Assembly (NCBI GenBank): GCA_003243425.1
Contig: QFQP01000031.1
Span: 1 to 64,000, forward strand
Length of the DNA: 64,000 nucleotides
Direction of reading: 5' to 3'
Source of the DNA: Archangium gephyra
Lineage (GTDB): Bacteria; Myxococcota; Myxococcia; Myxococcales; Myxococcaceae
A model generated the notes under the pieces. The model ran no database searches. It was not told where the DNA came from and worked only from the letters and a program-made list of their open reading frames with translations. Made by a program: the position numbers and the translations under genes. How positions within the stretch are numbered: the first letter of the stretch is position 1; every line of letters begins with the position of its first letter. Of the stretch, positions 44,724 to 54,511 are shown piece after piece.

Positions 44724-45085
44724 TCAGGGCAGCACGTCGTGAAACACGCAGCGGCACCGGAGCGCGCCGATGCTCGCCGCCGCGCCGCACGTGTGCAGCG
44801 GTGAGCCCAGGACCAGCTCGCCTGCCCGGCGCCCGAACACGCCGGTGACGCCGGGGTTCATCACCCGGTTCGACGGTGAAGCGGCCGGTGGTGACGCACG
44901 GGTCGTCGCTGCCAGCGGTGGGTCCATGGCAGGCGTCGTTGCTCGACACCGTGCCCGACGAGGCGGGCCAGCTGCAGCGGTCGCTCCGCGTGCAATTGCC
45001 GAGGTTGGTGCAGCTGTCCGAAACGAGCCCGTCGCGCAGGAGGTACAGCTCGGTGGCCGTCGGCAGCCGCGCGCCCAACGCGTTG
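44724..45085 (-). pseudogene. Remnant of a DUF1566/Lcl-like gene
   Basis: In one minus-strand frame (to about 44870) the sequence RRGCNALGARLPTATELYLLRDG, DSCTNLGNCTRSDRCSW and DDPCVTTGRFTVEP resembles Lcl C-terminal (DUF1566) domains. A second frame continues with NPGVTGVFGRRAGELVLGSPLHTCGAAASIGALRCRCVFHDVLP to the stop at 44724. No start or signal peptide is left; one base shift near 44858 joins the frames. It lies between the collagen-like gene and the TolC gene. Confidence 0.4.
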
Positions 45086-45107
45086 CACCCGCGGCGTCAG
45101 GCGACGG

Positions 45108-46361
45108 TCACTGCTGTTTCTCTTCGGGCTTCGCCGGGAACTTGCCGCTCGCGGCCAACACCTCGAGCCGCGCCTGCCGCGACGCATCTTCTGCGAGCGC
45201 CACCGACGTCTCGGCATCACGCGCGCGGCGCTCTGCATCGACCACCTCGATGTTCGTCGACGCGCCGGCCTTGAATGCCTGCTGCGACAACTCGAGCGTG
45301 CGCCGCGCCTGCGCCGACGCCTCCCGCGCCGCGCTCAACGCTTCATCGGCCTGTGAGACCTGCGCCATCGCCGCGCGCACCTCCGCGCTCGCCTGTCGCT
45401 GCAGGTTCTCGAGGTTCGCCTTCGCGGTGACTTCGTTCGCGCGGCGCTCCTTCTGCTGCCCGTAGCGCAGCCCGCCGTCGTACAGCGGAAGCGAGAGGAT
45501 CAACTGCGCCTGGAAGTTCCACAGCGGCACCGTGAGCGTCGGCGGGTTCTGGTAGCCCGGCTGCACGACCGCGGTGATGAGCGGCGTGTAGTCAGACCAG
45601 TCCCACGACGTCGCCACGTGCGCGGCTTCAGCGCGGACCTTCGCGGCCACCACGTCGGTGCGCTCACTGGCCTGCTGGTCGACCTCGCCCTTCACCGTGA
45701 GCTGCGGCTCTTCGTCGAGCGCCGACACCGGCTCGTCGAGGCCCACCGCTACGCCGAGGAACTCTTCGAGCCGCCGCAGATTCCCCGTCGCGCTCGCCAG
45801 CTGCTGCCGCGCCACGGCCACCTCCTGCGCCGCACGAATCTTGTCGAGCTCGCTGCCGATGCCCGCGCTGTGACGGTCGGTCGCGTACTGCAGGTGCGCG
45901 TTGGCCACGTCGAGTGACCGCTGCGCGGCCTCCACCACGCGCTGCTGCGCCAGCACCTGCAACCACGAGCGGCCCGCGTTCACCGCCACCAGGCGCCGGT
46001 AGTCCTGCGCGCTGGCCTTCACTGCGTCGTAGTTCGCGTCGGCGCGGCGCCACTGCGCCCAGCGATTGGGCACGATGAGCGGCACCTGCAACTGCACGTT
46101 CGCCGAGATCTGCTGCGCGGCCGAAATCACGTTGCCGTTCAGCACGCGGTTGTTGTCGAGCTGCGTACCGACCGCGTTCACGCCGAGGTAGGGCAGCGAC
46201 GACGCCCGCGCCTGCTCGAGCTGGCCGAAGGCGCGCTGACGATCTGCGTCGGCCAGGCGCATGGTCGGGTTGTGCTCGAGCGCACGCTGCACGGCTTCTT
46301 CAAAACGCATCGGCTGAGCCGCCAACGCGAGGACGACGATGGACGAAATCACGGGGAGCAC
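45108..46361 (-). CDS. TolC-family outer-membrane channel of RND pump
   Basis: 417 residues. Signal-like start (MLPVISSIVVLALAAQP) and TolC repeats: MRFEEAVQRALEHNPTMRLADADRQRAFGQ and LELSQQAFKAGASTNIEVVDAERRARDAE. Third gene of an RND operon, 91 bases after the adaptor gene. It makes the outer-membrane exit duct. Confidence 0.92.
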   Translation of the reverse strand: MLPVISSIVVLALAAQPMRFEEAVQRALEHNPTMRLADADRQRAFGQLEQARASSLPYLGVNAVGTQLDNNRVLNGNVISAAQQISANVQLQVPLIVPNRWAQWRRADANYDAVKASAQDYRRLVAVNAGRSWLQVLAQQRVVEAAQRSLDVANAHLQYATDRHSAGIGSELDKIRAAQEVAVARQQLASATGNLRRLEEFLGVAVGLDEPVSALDEEPQLTVKGEVDQQASERTDVVAAKVRAEAAHVATSWDWSDYTPLITAVVQPGYQNPPTLTVPLWNFQAQLILSLPLYDGGLRYGQQKERRANEVTAKANLENLQRQASAEVRAAMAQVSQADEALSAAREASAQARRTLELSQQAFKAGASTNIEVVDAERRARDAETSVALAEDASRQARLEVLAASGKFPAKPEEKQQ

Positions 46362-46452
46362 TTCCTCATCTGGCGAGGAGACGAAGTGAGGTGCGCACGC
46401 GACGCTGGCACTTCCATCGCGTGAGTCCCCACTCCGCTCCTCATGACCGCGG

Positions 46453-47562
46453 TCACCGAACCACCTGCGTGACCTTCTTTTCTTCGGGCATCACCGGCCG
46501 CACCACGTCGCCATCGGCGAGCGAGGCGGGCGGGTACAACGCCACGCGCGCGTCGGCGGGCACCTCGCCCAGCACTTCGACGTCGCGACCCAATTCGCGC
46601 ACGATCTTCACCGGCACGTAGCGGAGCATGTCTCCTGCGCCTACCACCGCCACCGTCGGCACGCCGTTGCGCACCGCGACCGACGAGCTCGGCACCTGCG
46701 TCACCGCTTCGTCGCGCGGCACGCTGAAGTTCACCTTCACGTACGCGCCGGGGAGCAGCTTCGCGTCGGGCCCCGGCTTGAGCTCCGTTCGCAGCGTGCG
46801 CAACGACGCGTCGAGCGCTCCCGCGGTGCGCGTCACCGTGGCGGTGAACGTCTGCTGACCGCTCGTGACCTGCGCGGTGAGGCCCGCCTTCACCTGCGAC
46901 GCGGCCCACTGCGGCACGTCGACGTCGATCTGCAGGTCGTCGGTGGTGGCGATGTCGAACAGCGCCGTGCGTTCGGAAGAGACGAGCGCGCCGTCGTCGA
47001 TGTAGCGGCGGTTGATGGTGCCGTCGAAGGGCGCCTTGACCGTGAGGTAGCTCACCAGCGCGCCGAGGCGGTCGTGTTCGGCAGTGGCCAACGCCTTCTC
47101 ACTCTCGGCGGCGCGAAGGCGCAGCGACGAGGCGTCGATGTCTTGCGGCGAGAGATTGCCGCTCTTGCCCAGTGCCACCGTGCGCTCGTGCTGCGCGGCC
47201 ACCAGCGCCAATGCCGCATTGGCCTGCGCCAGCCGTGCGTTGGTCTGCGCAAGTGAAGCCGCGAGGTCGGGCGCGTCGATGCGCGCGAGCACCTGGTCCT
47301 TCTTCACCACGTCGCCCAGGTCGACCGTCACCTGGCGCACGAAGCCGTTGGAGCGCGCGAACAACGTCACCTGGTCCTTCGGGCGCACCGAGCCGGGCAG
47401 GGCCACCTTGAGCTCGCTGGCGGCCTTCATGGGCATCGCCACGCGCACCGGCGGCGCGCCGATTTCACGGTTGGCCATGGCGCGCGCCTCGCCCTGCTTC
47501 GAGAAACGCCACGCACCGGCCGCGACGAGAACGACGGCGAGCGGAATGAGGATCTTCTTCAT
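46453..47562 (-). CDS. RND periplasmic adaptor (membrane-fusion protein)
   Basis: 369 residues. Short N-terminal helix (ILIPLAVVLVAAGAWRF), the beta-barrel/lipoyl part (VTLFARSNGFVRQVTVDLGDVVKKDQVLARID), a helical hairpin (AALALVAAQHERTVALG) and barrel segments (LQIDVDVPQWAASQVKAGLTAQV; KLLPGAYVKVNFSVP). It links the pump to TolC. Four bases separate it from the pump stop codon. Confidence 0.93.
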   Translation of the reverse strand: MKKILIPLAVVLVAAGAWRFSKQGEARAMANREIGAPPVRVAMPMKAASELKVALPGSVRPKDQVTLFARSNGFVRQVTVDLGDVVKKDQVLARIDAPDLAASLAQTNARLAQANAALALVAAQHERTVALGKSGNLSPQDIDASSLRLRAAESEKALATAEHDRLGALVSYLTVKAPFDGTINRRYIDDGALVSSERTALFDIATTDDLQIDVDVPQWAASQVKAGLTAQVTSGQQTFTATVTRTAGALDASLRTLRTELKPGPDAKLLPGAYVKVNFSVPRDEAVTQVPSSSVAVRNGVPTVAVVGAGDMLRYVPVKIVRELGRDVEVLGEVPADARVALYPPASLADGDVVRPVMPEEKKVTQVVR

Positions 47563-47566
47563 GACT

Positions 47567-50500
47567 TCAGGCTCCTTCGGACATGGGCTCAGGCGCCGCG
47601 AGGTCCGGGTCGATTTCGGTGACCGTCACCTTGCGCTTGAGCACCGAGTACATGACGGGAACGAGGAACAGGGTCGCGGTGGTGGCGCCGAAGAGCCCAC
47701 CGATGACCGCGCGGGCCAGCGCCGCGTTCTGCTCGCCGCCCTCGCCGTGGTTGAGCGCCATCGGCGCCATGCCCAGCACCATGGCCATGGCGGTCATGAT
47801 GACGGGGCGAAGCCGCGTGCGCCCGGCCTCGAGCGCCGCTTCGATGGCCGACAGGTTTCCAGCGAGCCGCGCTTCATTCGCGAAGCTGACCAGCAGCGTG
47901 GAGTTCGCGGTGGCCACGCCAATCGACATCACCGCGCCCATCAGCGACGACACGCTGAAGGTGGTGCCGGTGAGGAAGAGCGCGACCACGATGCCCACCG
48001 CCGCGCCCGGCAACGCCAGCAGCATCACGAACGGGTCGAGCCACGACTGGAAGTTGATGACCATGAGCCCGTAGACGAGCAGCACCGCGAGCGCGAGGCC
48101 GACGAAGAGGCCCCCGAAGGCCTGGCGCATGCCGTCGACCTGACCACGCACGAAGATCTTCGAGCCCGGCGGCAACGTGGGGCGAACGTCGTCGGCGATC
48201 TTCTCGACCGCGCCGGCGACGCTGCCGAGGTCGAGCCACGCCACGTCGGCGCGCACCTCGTAGGTCGGCTGCACTTCGACGTGCGAGGTGAAGACCGGGG
48301 TCGTCTTGCGCTCGAGCGTGGCGAGGTCACCCAGCAGCTGCACGCCGCGCGGGGTCGACAGGCCGAGGCCCGACAACGCGTCGACGCTGTCGACCCGCAC
48401 TTCAGGCGTCTGCACCACCACGGGGTAGCTGTTGAGCGTCACCGGGTCGGTCCAGAAGTTGGGAGCGACCTGCGCGCTGGAGCTCACCGTGAGCAGCACG
48501 TCGTTGGCGACGTCACGCAGCGAGAGCCCCACGCTCGCGGCGCGCTGGCGGTCCACGTCGAGGTGCAGGCGCGGCGCGTCCAACACCTGGTGCAGCCGCA
48601 CGTCGACGATGCCCGGCACGTGCTGCAACTGCGCGACGACCTTGCGCGCGGCGGCCAGCGTGTCGACGCGCTTCTGCCCGGTGAGCTGCACCGAAATCGG
48701 CGACGGCAGACCGAAGTTGATGACCTGCGTCACGATGTCGCCGGGCGCGAAATAGAAGCTCAGCTCGGGGAAGCGTTCGGCGAGCTGTTCGCGCAGCAGC
48801 TGCTGGTATTCGGTGGTCGACTTGGTGCGGTGCGGCCTGAAGCGCACCAGCAACTCACCGTCGCTCGAAGAGGTGTTCGTCGAGTCGCTGACCGCCAGCG
48901 AGTAACCCGACGGCAGACCGATCTGCGCCAGCAGCAATTCGAGTTCGTCAGGAGGAACGAGCTCACGAACTGCATCTTCCACGCGCGCGAAGTGGCGCTC
49001 CGTTTCTTCCAGGCGCGTGCCGGCCGGCGCGCTCACATGAAGACGAAGCTGTCCACCATCGACACGCGGGAAGAAGTCTTCACCGACGCGCGTCGCCAGG
49101 GCCCCGGCGAACGCCACGGCCGCGCCGAAGAGCACCAGCACGAGGCCACGATGGGCCAGCGCCTTCTCGAGCAGCGCCACGTAGCCGAGCCGGAACTTCT
49201 CGAAGCGCGCCTCGAAGCCGTGGTGGAAGCGCGCGAACCAGCCGTCGCCTCCGTGCTGCTCGTTGGCGATGAGGTACTTCACCAGCGTGGGCACGATGGT
49301 GCGCGAGAGCAGGTACGACGAGAGCACCGACAGACCGACGGCCAGGCCCATGGGCACGAACAGGTACTTCGCCGGGCCTTCGAGGAAGAACACCGCCGCG
49401 AACACGAGTGCAATCGAGAGCGCCGCCACAAACGCCGGCACCGCCACCTGCCGCGCGCCATCGAGGATCGCCCGCGTGAGCGGTTTTCCCATCGCCAGGT
49501 TGCGGTGGATGTTCTCGATCTCCACCGTGGCGTCGTCGACCAGAATGCCGACGGCGAGCGCGAGGCCACCGAGCACCATGGTGTTGATGGTGTGACCCAT
49601 GGCCCGCATGACCACCAGCGTCGACAGAATCGACAGCGGAATGGAGATGAAGATGATGAGCGTGCTCCGCCAGCTGCCGAGGAAGACGAGGATCATCGTC
49701 GCCGTCAGCAAGGTGGCGATGAGGCCTTCCATCAACAGCGACTCGATGCTGCGCACCACGAACTGAGACTCGTCGGCCAGCAGCGTCAGCTTGAGCCCCG
49801 GAGGCGCAGACGCCTGCAGCGCCGGCAGCATGTTCTTCACGTCGTTCGCCACCGCGATGGTCGACGCGTCACCGGTCTTCAAGACCGACAACACCACCGC
49901 GCGATTGCCGTCGTAGCGGGCGATGGTGGTCTGCGGCGCGAAGCCGTCGTGCGCGAAGGCCACGTCGCGAACCCGGAGCACCGAGCCATCGCGGAGCCGA
50001 ATCGGCAGCTCGTTGATGCTGTCGATGACCTCGGGGCTGGCGTTGGTGCTGACGCGGAACTCGGTGTCGCCCAGCTTCGCCGAGCCGGTGGGCAAGGTGA
50101 GGTTCTGCTGCGCGACCGCGGTGGCGACCTCGTTCACCGAGAGCCCGCGCGCCTTCAACTGCTCGGGCTCGACGTCGACGACGATCTGCCTGGTCTTGCC
50201 GCCCATCGGCAGTGGGAAACGTGTGCCACGCACCGCCGACATCGCGCTGCGCACGCGCAGGTTCACGAAGTCGAAGATCTCCGCTTCCGAAGCCGTGTCA
50301 CTGGTCGCTGCAATTTGAAGAATCGGCACGCTGGTGGCCGAGCTGCGCACGATGACCGGCGGCTGCGTACCCGGCGGCATGCGGCGAAGAATGGTCTGCG
50401 AAGCGGCGGTCACCTGCGCCGTCGCGGCGCCCACGTCTTCACCTTCGTGCAGCTCCATGCGGATGACGGCCACGCCGTCGAAGCTGGTCGACTCGATCTT

Positions 50501-50737
50501 CTTGATGCCCGACACGTTGCCCGCCAGCGAGAACTCCGAGAACAGCGTGATCTGCTGCTCCATCTGCTGCGCCGACAGGCCCTGGTAGCTCCACACCGCG
50601 TTGATGACGGGAATGTCGACGTTGGGGAAAAGGTCCGTCGGCGTACGGCGAATGACGTTCACGCCGCCGATGACCAACAGCAGCGCGAGAACGACGAAGG
50701 TGTAGGGGCGCGAGAGCGCCAACCGAACCAGCCACAT
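47567..50737 (-). CDS. RND efflux transporter, AcrB/HAE-1-like
   Basis: 1056 residues with the 12-helix RND plan: first helix PYTFVVLALLLVIGGVNVI, two large periplasmic loops, and the fourth helix GLALAVGILVDDATVEIENIHRNL with two conserved Asp that carry protons. Other signs: GADVAGAATAQV-like porter segment EGEDVGAATAQV and FANEARLAGNLSAIEAALEAGRTRLRPVIMT. Substrates are not predictable. Divergent from a LysR gene that probably controls it. Confidence 0.95.
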   Translation of the reverse strand: MWLVRLALSRPYTFVVLALLLVIGGVNVIRRTPTDLFPNVDIPVINAVWSYQGLSAQQMEQQITLFSEFSLAGNVSGIKKIESTSFDGVAVIRMELHEGEDVGAATAQVTAASQTILRRMPPGTQPPVIVRSSATSVPILQIAATSDTASEAEIFDFVNLRVRSAMSAVRGTRFPLPMGGKTRQIVVDVEPEQLKARGLSVNEVATAVAQQNLTLPTGSAKLGDTEFRVSTNASPEVIDSINELPIRLRDGSVLRVRDVAFAHDGFAPQTTIARYDGNRAVVLSVLKTGDASTIAVANDVKNMLPALQASAPPGLKLTLLADESQFVVRSIESLLMEGLIATLLTATMILVFLGSWRSTLIIFISIPLSILSTLVVMRAMGHTINTMVLGGLALAVGILVDDATVEIENIHRNLAMGKPLTRAILDGARQVAVPAFVAALSIALVFAAVFFLEGPAKYLFVPMGLAVGLSVLSSYLLSRTIVPTLVKYLIANEQHGGDGWFARFHHGFEARFEKFRLGYVALLEKALAHRGLVLVLFGAAVAFAGALATRVGEDFFPRVDGGQLRLHVSAPAGTRLEETERHFARVEDAVRELVPPDELELLLAQIGLPSGYSLAVSDSTNTSSSDGELLVRFRPHRTKSTTEYQQLLREQLAERFPELSFYFAPGDIVTQVINFGLPSPISVQLTGQKRVDTLAAARKVVAQLQHVPGIVDVRLHQVLDAPRLHLDVDRQRAASVGLSLRDVANDVLLTVSSSAQVAPNFWTDPVTLNSYPVVVQTPEVRVDSVDALSGLGLSTPRGVQLLGDLATLERKTTPVFTSHVEVQPTYEVRADVAWLDLGSVAGAVEKIADDVRPTLPPGSKIFVRGQVDGMRQAFGGLFVGLALAVLLVYGLMVINFQSWLDPFVMLLALPGAAVGIVVALFLTGTTFSVSSLMGAVMSIGVATANSTLLVSFANEARLAGNLSAIEAALEAGRTRLRPVIMTAMAMVLGMAPMALNHGEGGEQNAALARAVIGGLFGATTATLFLVPVMYSVLKRKVTVTEIDPDLAAPEPMSEGA

Positions 50738-50864
50738 GACGTGGAACCTCGTTGAAACGGCCGCCCGGAAAATGCCGCGCGGCGCGCACCTAGATGCAGC
50801 CGGGCCCGCATCGGTTGTGATTCGAGTTTGTGCGCCTGTGATTCGTTCGCGTTATCAAGGCGTC

Positions 50865-51761
50865 ATGGAGCTCAAACTCCTCAAGTCATTTCATGCGGTT
50901 GCCGAACTCCTGCACTTCCGGAAGGCGGCGGTGCGCGTAGGCATCACCCAGCCGGCGCTCTCGCAGCACATCGCCAGGCTCGAAGCCGAGCTCGGGGTGC
51001 CGCTCTTCGAGCGCGATCGCCGCACCGTGACGCTCACCAGCGCAGGTCAGACGTTGCGCGACGAGACCGCGGGGCCGCTGCAGCAGCTCGAGAGCGCGCT
51101 GGAGTCGACCAAGCGCGTGGGCGGGCTGCGTGAGAAGACGCTCAAGGTGGGGCAGCTCCAGTACATCTCGCACGTGTTCCTGCCGCCGGCGATTCAGTCG
51201 CTCAAGCGCGCGCGGCCCGACGTGCTGGTCGAGCTGGTCGAGCTGCCTTCGAACGAAATCGAAGCCGCGGTGCGTGATGGGCGCGTCGACATCGGCTTTG
51301 GCACCATCGGGCTCACGCACGGCGATGACCTGGTGACCCGTGAAGTGGTGCGCGGGTTCTGGGCGGTGTGGGTCTCGAAGGAGCACCCCTTCGCGCAGCT
51401 CGATGAAGTGCCGCTCGCGCAGCTCGCCGAGCAGCCGCTCATCCTCTTCGCGCGCGCCATCGCGCCGAACTCCTACGACTTCCTCACGCGGCTGCTGGAG
51501 CGCACCGGGTCACGCCCACGCGTGATGCACCACATTCACCAGCCGCAGCACGGCGTGCCCCTGGCGCTGCAGGGCCTCGGCGTGTTCGTGGTCGGCAGCT
51601 ACGTGATTCCCGATGCGCCGAAGGGCGCGGTGATGAAGCGCATCAGCGGCTTCGACAGCGACCTGCGCGTCACCGCGGTGTGGAAGCCCGATGGCCGCAC
51701 GGCGTTGCTGCGGCCGTTTCTCTCGGGGCTGCCGCGGCTGCGTCAGCGCCTGAGCTCGTAG
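50865..51761 (+). CDS. LysR-family transcriptional regulator
   Basis: 298 residues from ATG 50865. HTH: LKSFHAVAELLHFRKAAVRVGITQPALSQHIARLEAELGVPLFER. The effector domain reads LKVGQLQYISHVFLPPAIQSLKRARPDVLVEL. It faces the RND operon across a 127-base gap, the usual position for a LysR activator of an efflux operon. Its 3' end overlaps the convergent kelch-like lipoprotein by 19 bases. Confidence 0.94.
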   Translation: MELKLLKSFHAVAELLHFRKAAVRVGITQPALSQHIARLEAELGVPLFERDRRTVTLTSAGQTLRDETAGPLQQLESALESTKRVGGLREKTLKVGQLQYISHVFLPPAIQSLKRARPDVLVELVELPSNEIEAAVRDGRVDIGFGTIGLTHGDDLVTREVVRGFWAVWVSKEHPFAQLDEVPLAQLAEQPLILFARAIAPNSYDFLTRLLERTGSRPRVMHHIHQPQHGVPLALQGLGVFVVGSYVIPDAPKGAVMKRISGFDSDLRVTAVWKPDGRTALLRPFLSGLPRLRQRLSS

Positions 51762-53647
51762 ACGCCGGTCGCCGACGGGTTGCCGTCGCCGCCGAACAGC
51801 ACCACCAGCTGGCGCGCTTCGTCGTACGCGATGCTCGGCACGTCGCCGTAATAGAGCGGCCCCGGGAACCACGACCATCCGGTGCCGTCGAACTCCCAGG
51901 TGTTACCCAGGTTGCGGTCTCCGACCACCACCAGCTTGTTGCGCGCCTTGTCGAAGGCCATCACTGCGCCGCGCTGAGCGGGGGGCCGGGTGCCGGTCAC
52001 CGTGCGCTGAGTCCACGACGAGCCGTTCCATTCCCACAGGTCGTTGTTCTCGCTCGCGAACGTGTTCGAGGTGGCGCCGGCGAACAGCAGCACCCGGTTG
52101 CGCGTGGTGTCGGTGGCGAGCGCGAAGCCGGTGATGCGCGGGCCCGACGTGCCGATGAGCGTCCAGTTGCTGCCGCTCCACGACCAGGTCTCGAGCGCGG
52201 TGGCGCCGCGGGTGACGGCGATGACCCGCGCGTTCACCGGGTCGTAGGCGAGGCGCGCTCCGTCGAAGCCGGGGGTGGTCGCCGGGTACACCTGGGTCCA
52301 CGTGCTGCCGTTGTATTCCCACGTGGTGACCGTGGCGTTGCCGTTCGAGTTGAGCAGCACGGTGCGTGCGCGCGCGACGTCGTAGGCCATGGAGATCGAG
52401 AAGCCGCTGACGATGACGCCGGTCGGCGGCTTCGGCGGTCTGGTGGTGCCACCACTCGCGGTCCACGCGCCGTTGAATTCCCAGGTGTCGTCGCGGTTCA
52501 CGAACTGGTTGTTCACCACCGACACGCCGCCCCACATCACCATGCGCGAGCGGCCGCGGTCGTAGGACATCGCCGCGCCGTAGCGGCCCGCGGGGCCTGC
52601 CGCCGCCGAGCTCAATTGCCAGGTCGCGGGCGGCAGGCAGCTCTGACCGACGCGCTCGAAGCCGCCGTAACACTCGAAGTCGCACGTCGCGCCGCTGCAC
52701 GTCTGGTACGCGTTCGCCGGCGTGTTGCAGACCACGCACACGCCGTTGCACAGGCCGCGGCCGGGGTTGCACTCGAAGCCGCAGCTCGAGCCGTTGCACG
52801 TCGGGGTGGCGTTGGCCGGCGTCGAGCACTGCGCGCACGCGCCGCCGCACAACAGGTAGCCCGAGTTGCAGCTCGAGATGCCGCACTGACCTGCGTTGCA
52901 CACCGGCGTGCCGCCTGAAGAAGAGCAGGGTGTGCAGCTGGTGCCGCAGGAGTTCACCGAGGTGTCTGACAGGCACTGCGAACCACAGCGGTGAAAGCCC
53001 GGGTTGCAGATGAAGTCACACGCCGCGCCGTTGCACGTCGGCACCGCGTTGACCGGCGTGGAGCACGACACGCACAGCCCCGAGCACGACAACGCGCCAC
53101 CGGCGCATCGACAGGTCCCGAAGGCGTCGCAGGTCTGGTTGCTGCCGCAGCTGGTGCCCTCCATGGCGAAGTTCGTGGAGTCGACGCAGGTCGCCGCGCC
53201 GCCGACGCACGAGACGACACCTCGAATGCACGGGCGCGAGGGGTTGGTGGAACACGCGCCGCCCGGGGTGCAGGTGCCGGTGCCGCCGCCGGTGTTGGCG
53301 CCACCGCCGGTCGCCGCACCACCGCCCGTCCCTGAACCTCCGCCCATCGCCGCGCCGCCGCCAGTCGCGCTCCCGCCGCCCGTCGCTGAACCACCGCCGC
53401 TGCCGCCCCCGGGGCCGCCGCCGCCCGGCGAGATGCAGAAGCCGAACGAGCACAGCTGGCTGCCAACGCACACGCTGCACGTCGACCCGTTGGAGCCACA
53501 GGCCAGCGTGCTCGGCGGCTGGCACACGTCGTTCAAGTCGCAGCAGCCGGTGGCGCAGGTCGTCTGGTCACACTTCGGGGCGACGGGTCCGCAGCCGACG
53601 AACGAGAGCAGCAGCGCGGTGGTGACGACGAGTGTTCTGGGAAGCAC
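51743..53647 (-). CDS. Cys-rich lipoprotein with kelch-like repeats
   Basis: 634 residues from GTG 53647 (lipobox FVGC). A Cys-rich N-terminus (CDQTTCATGCCDLNDVCQ), a GGGSATGGG linker (about 80-120), then EGF-like modules of the type CNGxxCxFxCNPGxxxC (about 195-330), then a kelch/beta-propeller region with repeats GRYGAAMSYDRGRSRMVMWGG, ISMAYDVARARTVLL, RLAYDPVNARVIAVTRG and SIAYDEARQLVVLFGGDG. Kelch blades bind protein or glycan partners. Surface displayed. Confidence 0.88.
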   Translation of the reverse strand: MLPRTLVVTTALLLSFVGCGPVAPKCDQTTCATGCCDLNDVCQPPSTLACGSNGSTCSVCVGSQLCSFGFCISPGGGGPGGGSGGGSATGGGSATGGGAAMGGGSGTGGGAATGGGANTGGGTGTCTPGGACSTNPSRPCIRGVVSCVGGAATCVDSTNFAMEGTSCGSNQTCDAFGTCRCAGGALSCSGLCVSCSTPVNAVPTCNGAACDFICNPGFHRCGSQCLSDTSVNSCGTSCTPCSSSGGTPVCNAGQCGISSCNSGYLLCGGACAQCSTPANATPTCNGSSCGFECNPGRGLCNGVCVVCNTPANAYQTCSGATCDFECYGGFERVGQSCLPPATWQLSSAAAGPAGRYGAAMSYDRGRSRMVMWGGVSVVNNQFVNRDDTWEFNGAWTASGGTTRPPKPPTGVIVSGFSISMAYDVARARTVLLNSNGNATVTTWEYNGSTWTQVYPATTPGFDGARLAYDPVNARVIAVTRGATALETWSWSGSNWTLIGTSGPRITGFALATDTTRNRVLLFAGATSNTFASENNDLWEWNGSSWTQRTVTGTRPPAQRGAVMAFDKARNKLVVVGDRNLGNTWEFDGTGWSWFPGPLYYGDVPSIAYDEARQLVVLFGGDGNPSATGVYELRR

Positions 53648-53850
53648 GAGACCGAATACCCCCGCGCGACGGCCCGCGCGCAACGGTGAACCCTCGGGTT
53701 TGTCCGTTGCGCGAGACGGCGTATCCGCAAGGGTGGAGGAAACGACACGGCGCGTCGGTGAGCGCCTTGAGAGCGCGCGGCGCCGGGTCTTAAGACTCGC
53801 GCCGTCTTCAGCAGTTCACCACTTCGCCACGCCGTGCCCCGGAGCCTCCC

Positions 53851-54234
53851 ATGATGAACGCGATGCAGATGCCGATGATGAACCAGATGCCGATGAACAA
53901 CGGGATGATGAACATGGGCATGCCCATGATGAACCCGATGATGATGGGCATGGGTCAGATGATGAACCCCATGATGGGCGGCATGCCGATGATGAACGGC
54001 ATGATGGGCAACATGATGGGCATGCCGATGATGATGCCGATGATGCGCCCCATGATGGCCAACATGACCTGCGAGATGGGCAAGGACGGCATGGTCTGCA
54101 AGATGATGCCGATGGAAGGCATGACGATGGACATGATGCGTCAGTGCTGCGACGCCATGAACTCGATGATGGCGATGGGCATGCCCTGCATGATGATGAT
54201 GAACGGCATGCCGATGATGATGTGCATGAAGTGA
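53851..54234 (+). CDS. Methionine-rich (about 48% Met) small protein
   Basis: 127 residues of which I count about 61 Met, plus Asn, Pro, Gly and 6 Cys (in TC, VC, CC, PC and MC positions toward the C-terminal half). There is a good GGAG six bases before the ATG and a strong terminator after the stop, so the gene looks genuine. The first 70 residues are pure M/N/P/G/Q; the last 55 add charged residues and Cys. No signal peptide or membrane segment is recognisable. Met/Cys clusters bind soft metals such as Cu(I) or Ag(I) in other proteins, and dense Met can also act as an oxidant sink. No known family recognised. Confidence 0.8.
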   Translation: MMNAMQMPMMNQMPMNNGMMNMGMPMMNPMMMGMGQMMNPMMGGMPMMNGMMGNMMGMPMMMPMMRPMMANMTCEMGKDGMVCKMMPMEGMTMDMMRQCCDAMNSMMAMGMPCMMMMNGMPMMMCMK

Positions 54235-54262
54235 TCAGCCTCACCTGATCAGCAGCACCTCA

Positions 54263-54296
54263 CGCCCCGGGCTCTCCCCTCACGGAGCCCGGGGCG
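54263..54296 (+). terminator. Terminator after the Met-rich gene
   Basis: Perfect 12-bp G/C-rich inverted repeat (54263-54274 with 54285-54296, 10-base loop) followed by TTGTCGTATTC. It starts 28 bases after the Met-rich gene's stop codon and is the strongest hairpin noted in the window. Confidence 0.85.
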
Positions 54297-54511
54297 TTGT
54301 CGTATTCAGCGTCGCGCACGCGGTGCGACATTCATGTCGCAGCCCTCGGGTGACACCATCATGCAACCTTGAGAGCTAAGGCGCTCCCTGAGCTGACATC
54401 GATGTCGTTGTTTTTGTTGCAAAACGACGCAACGAAAATTTGAGGAAAGCCGAACACACAATTCCAATCGCTCGCCAGGCCAAGGGGGGAGCGCCAACAC
54501 AGGGGTTGTGC

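Noticed and set aside
42574..45078. 834-residue frame on the minus strand through the collagen-like gene
   Set aside because: Mirror of the Gly-X-Y and repeat coding sequence; only its first 85 residues look real and belong to the DUF1566-like remnant.
47084..50755. 1223-residue open frame on the plus strand opposite the RND pump
   Set aside because: It is the mirror of a G/C-third-position gene and reads as Arg/His/Glu-rich low-complexity sequence without any family motif.
53816..54244. 142-residue minus-strand frame opposite the Met-rich gene
   Set aside because: Ser/Cys/Arg-rich mirror (antisense of ATG repeats). The plus strand has the ribosome site and the terminator in the correct order.
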